Assembly: GCF_003610555.1 (NCBI RefSeq)
Contig: NZ_RAPQ01000010.1
Location: 186,001-250,000 of the forward strand
Length of the DNA: 64,000 nucleotides
Direction: 5' to 3'
Origin: Marinifilum flexuosum
GTDB lineage: Bacteria > Bacteroidota > Bacteroidia > Bacteroidales > Marinifilaceae
The position numbers and the translations under genes are program-made. Positions 63,433-64,000 of this stretch are shown in pieces. The notes beneath the pieces are model-generated. The model saw nothing but the letters and a program-made list of their open reading frames with translations. It was not told the DNA's origin and did no database searches. Position 1 is the stretch's first letter. Each line of letters starts with the position of its first letter.

Positions 63433-63606
63433 TTATTAACACGAAATTAACAAGTTATCAACATTGTTGGCAATTTGTTAATAAACTTCACACACCCTAA
63501 TTCTACTAACGTACAGTTGTTAATAACTAAAAAATCCTGTCTCTGCCGAATGGGATATTAACAGCAAAAACAGGACTGATATAAACAGGTAAAAAAGTTA
63601 TCAACA
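63433..63606. repeat. Cluster of TTATYAACA motifs (DnaA-box-like)
   Basis: Within 174 bases lie TTATTAACA (63433-63441), TTATCAACA (63455-63463 and 63598-63606), TGTTAATAA in the opposite direction (63476-63484 and 63518-63526) and one-mismatch ATATTAACA (63555-63563). TTATCAACA differs from the DnaA box TTATCCACA by one base, TTATTAACA by two. Confidence 0.45.
63532..63580 (-). terminator. Terminator of the nucleoside kinase gene
   Basis: On the minus strand CCTGT and GCTG pair with CGGC and ACAGG to form a two-part stem with an internal loop, followed by GATTTTTTAG. It lies 29 bases after the stop codon. Confidence 0.55.
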
Positions 63607-63608
63607 AC

Positions 63609-64000
63609 CTAATAGTCGAATGTACTTCCTCCTAAAAACTCTCTCATCAAAGATGTTGGTGGAATCTCTTCCTCTGAAATTGGTAAAAAGTAACTAAAAA
63701 ACTTCAGAAGTCGGTTTGCTTCGGAATATTCGGGTTGATTTGGCTGCACTTCTTTTAGAATTGGCTCAGCAAACCTCTTTAACACACCTAACTCGTACGA
63801 CAATGCCGAATTGAACATTACATCTGCTTCTTCCTGAAAAGGAAATATATTTCGCATTTCGCCTCTTCTTACACTTGGCCATCTGCTAATGGTATCCGAT
63901 GCACTATAATTTCGATACTTGTAATCACGAACAATTCTTCTTATTAGTCGATTATCGGTAGAAGGAATCCTGTTATGACCATCAATGGAAATTGAGGTAA
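63609..64000 (-). CDS. Nucleoside (uridine-like) kinase with TGS domain, C-terminal end (partial)
   Basis: The frame is open from the right edge (64000) to the stop at 63609, giving the last 129 residues. They contain SIDGHNRIPSTDNRLIRRIV, SASDTISRWPSVRRGE, FPFQEEADVMFNSALSYELG, LLKFFSYFLPI and PPTSLMREFLGGSTFDY. This is the C-terminal part of the large Bacteroidota nucleoside kinase (uridine kinase fold after an N-terminal TGS/threonyl-tRNA-synthetase-like domain). Starting it at the internal Met at 63857 would be wrong. It phosphorylates uridine or a similar nucleoside. Confidence 0.88.
   Translation of the reverse strand, partial: TSISIDGHNRIPSTDNRLIRRIVRDYKYRNYSASDTISRWPSVRRGEMRNIFPFQEEADVMFNSALSYELGVLKRFAEPILKEVQPNQPEYSEANRLLKFFSYFLPISEEEIPPTSLMREFLGGSTFDY

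Larger units (their letters stand above)
63314..63608. other. Spacer with smpB terminator, -7 box and TTATYAACA cluster
   Basis: A TATATTTG box lies immediately before a terminator hairpin; after it come several repeated TTATTAACA/TTATCAACA motifs, described as a separate feature, and a minus-strand terminator. No gene is supported. Confidence 0.5.

Noticed and set aside
63609-63857. 82-residue stand-alone gene starting at the internal Met at 63857
   Set aside because: The frame continues unbroken to the window edge with conserved nucleoside kinase sequence, so the true gene is longer.

Overview
The window looks like a chromosome segment of an AT-rich Bacteroidota bacterium. Supporting signs are: a PorP/SprF outer-membrane protein beside a giant secreted protein with a gliding-motility-type (type IX secretion, type B) C-terminal signal; TAnnTTTG promoter elements; lipoproteins; DUF4251; S9, M28 and M24 peptidases; hybrid histidine kinases with a C-terminal receiver; and the TGS-type nucleoside kinase. 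A marine or anaerobic member of the Marinilabiliales/Marinifilaceae is my best guess, by inference only. There is no rRNA, prophage, intact insertion sequence or CRISPR array.

Layout. 0-5.4 kb: a truncated GAF/PAS sensor gene, a divergent membrane hybrid kinase, a flavin-type PNPOx-like protein and a MATE exporter with an unusual leader. 5.9-10.5 kb: a secreted S9 peptidase, a tandem array of terminator-like hairpins, yaaA and a conserved unknown. 10.5-24 kb: porP/sprF and a 12.4 kb gene for a roughly 4,100-residue Ig-repeat surface protein, about 19% of the window. 24.4-31 kb: pepP, an Lrp-type regulator, corrinoid genes (cobQ, a small P-loop ATPase, convergent cbiZ), a Dus enzyme and a TetR-like regulator. 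31-38 kb: a TlpA-like protein, DUF4251 with a sigma-54-like promoter, DoxX and a small membrane protein, an M28 lipoprotein peptidase and a second hybrid kinase. 38-46 kb: serine dehydratase, a tRNA-Ser plus triple tRNA-Pro operon, a SPOR/clpS/nfeD/floA envelope cluster, bcp and recA. 46-57 kb: a second S9 peptidase, several families of dispersed palindromic repeats around small genes, a DMT transporter, a CPA1 antiporter and a TerB-like/ABCG-type fusion transporter. 57-64 kb: a lipoprotein, a LytS/LytTR two-component pair, a nicotinamidase-like hydrolase, miaA, two Yip1 paralogues, smpB and the end of a nucleoside kinase gene.

Functional threads. The Ig giant and PorP/SprF probably act together, the latter anchoring or helping export the former. 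CobQ and CbiZ converge on cobyric acid, which suggests salvage and remodelling of corrinoids. The two S9 peptidases, the M28 enzyme and PepP point to growth on peptides. FloA and NfeD form the usual membrane-microdomain pair.

The most unusual items are: the four-domain higher-order repeat inside the giant protein; the MATE leader with a consensus promoter and two short ORFs with good ribosome binding sites; the ~41 bp hairpin array at 8.54-8.75 kb; the direct repeats bracketing a DUF4844-like lipoprotein gene and a six-hairpin block at 48.5-49.4 kb; and a cluster of TTATYAACA motifs at the right end.
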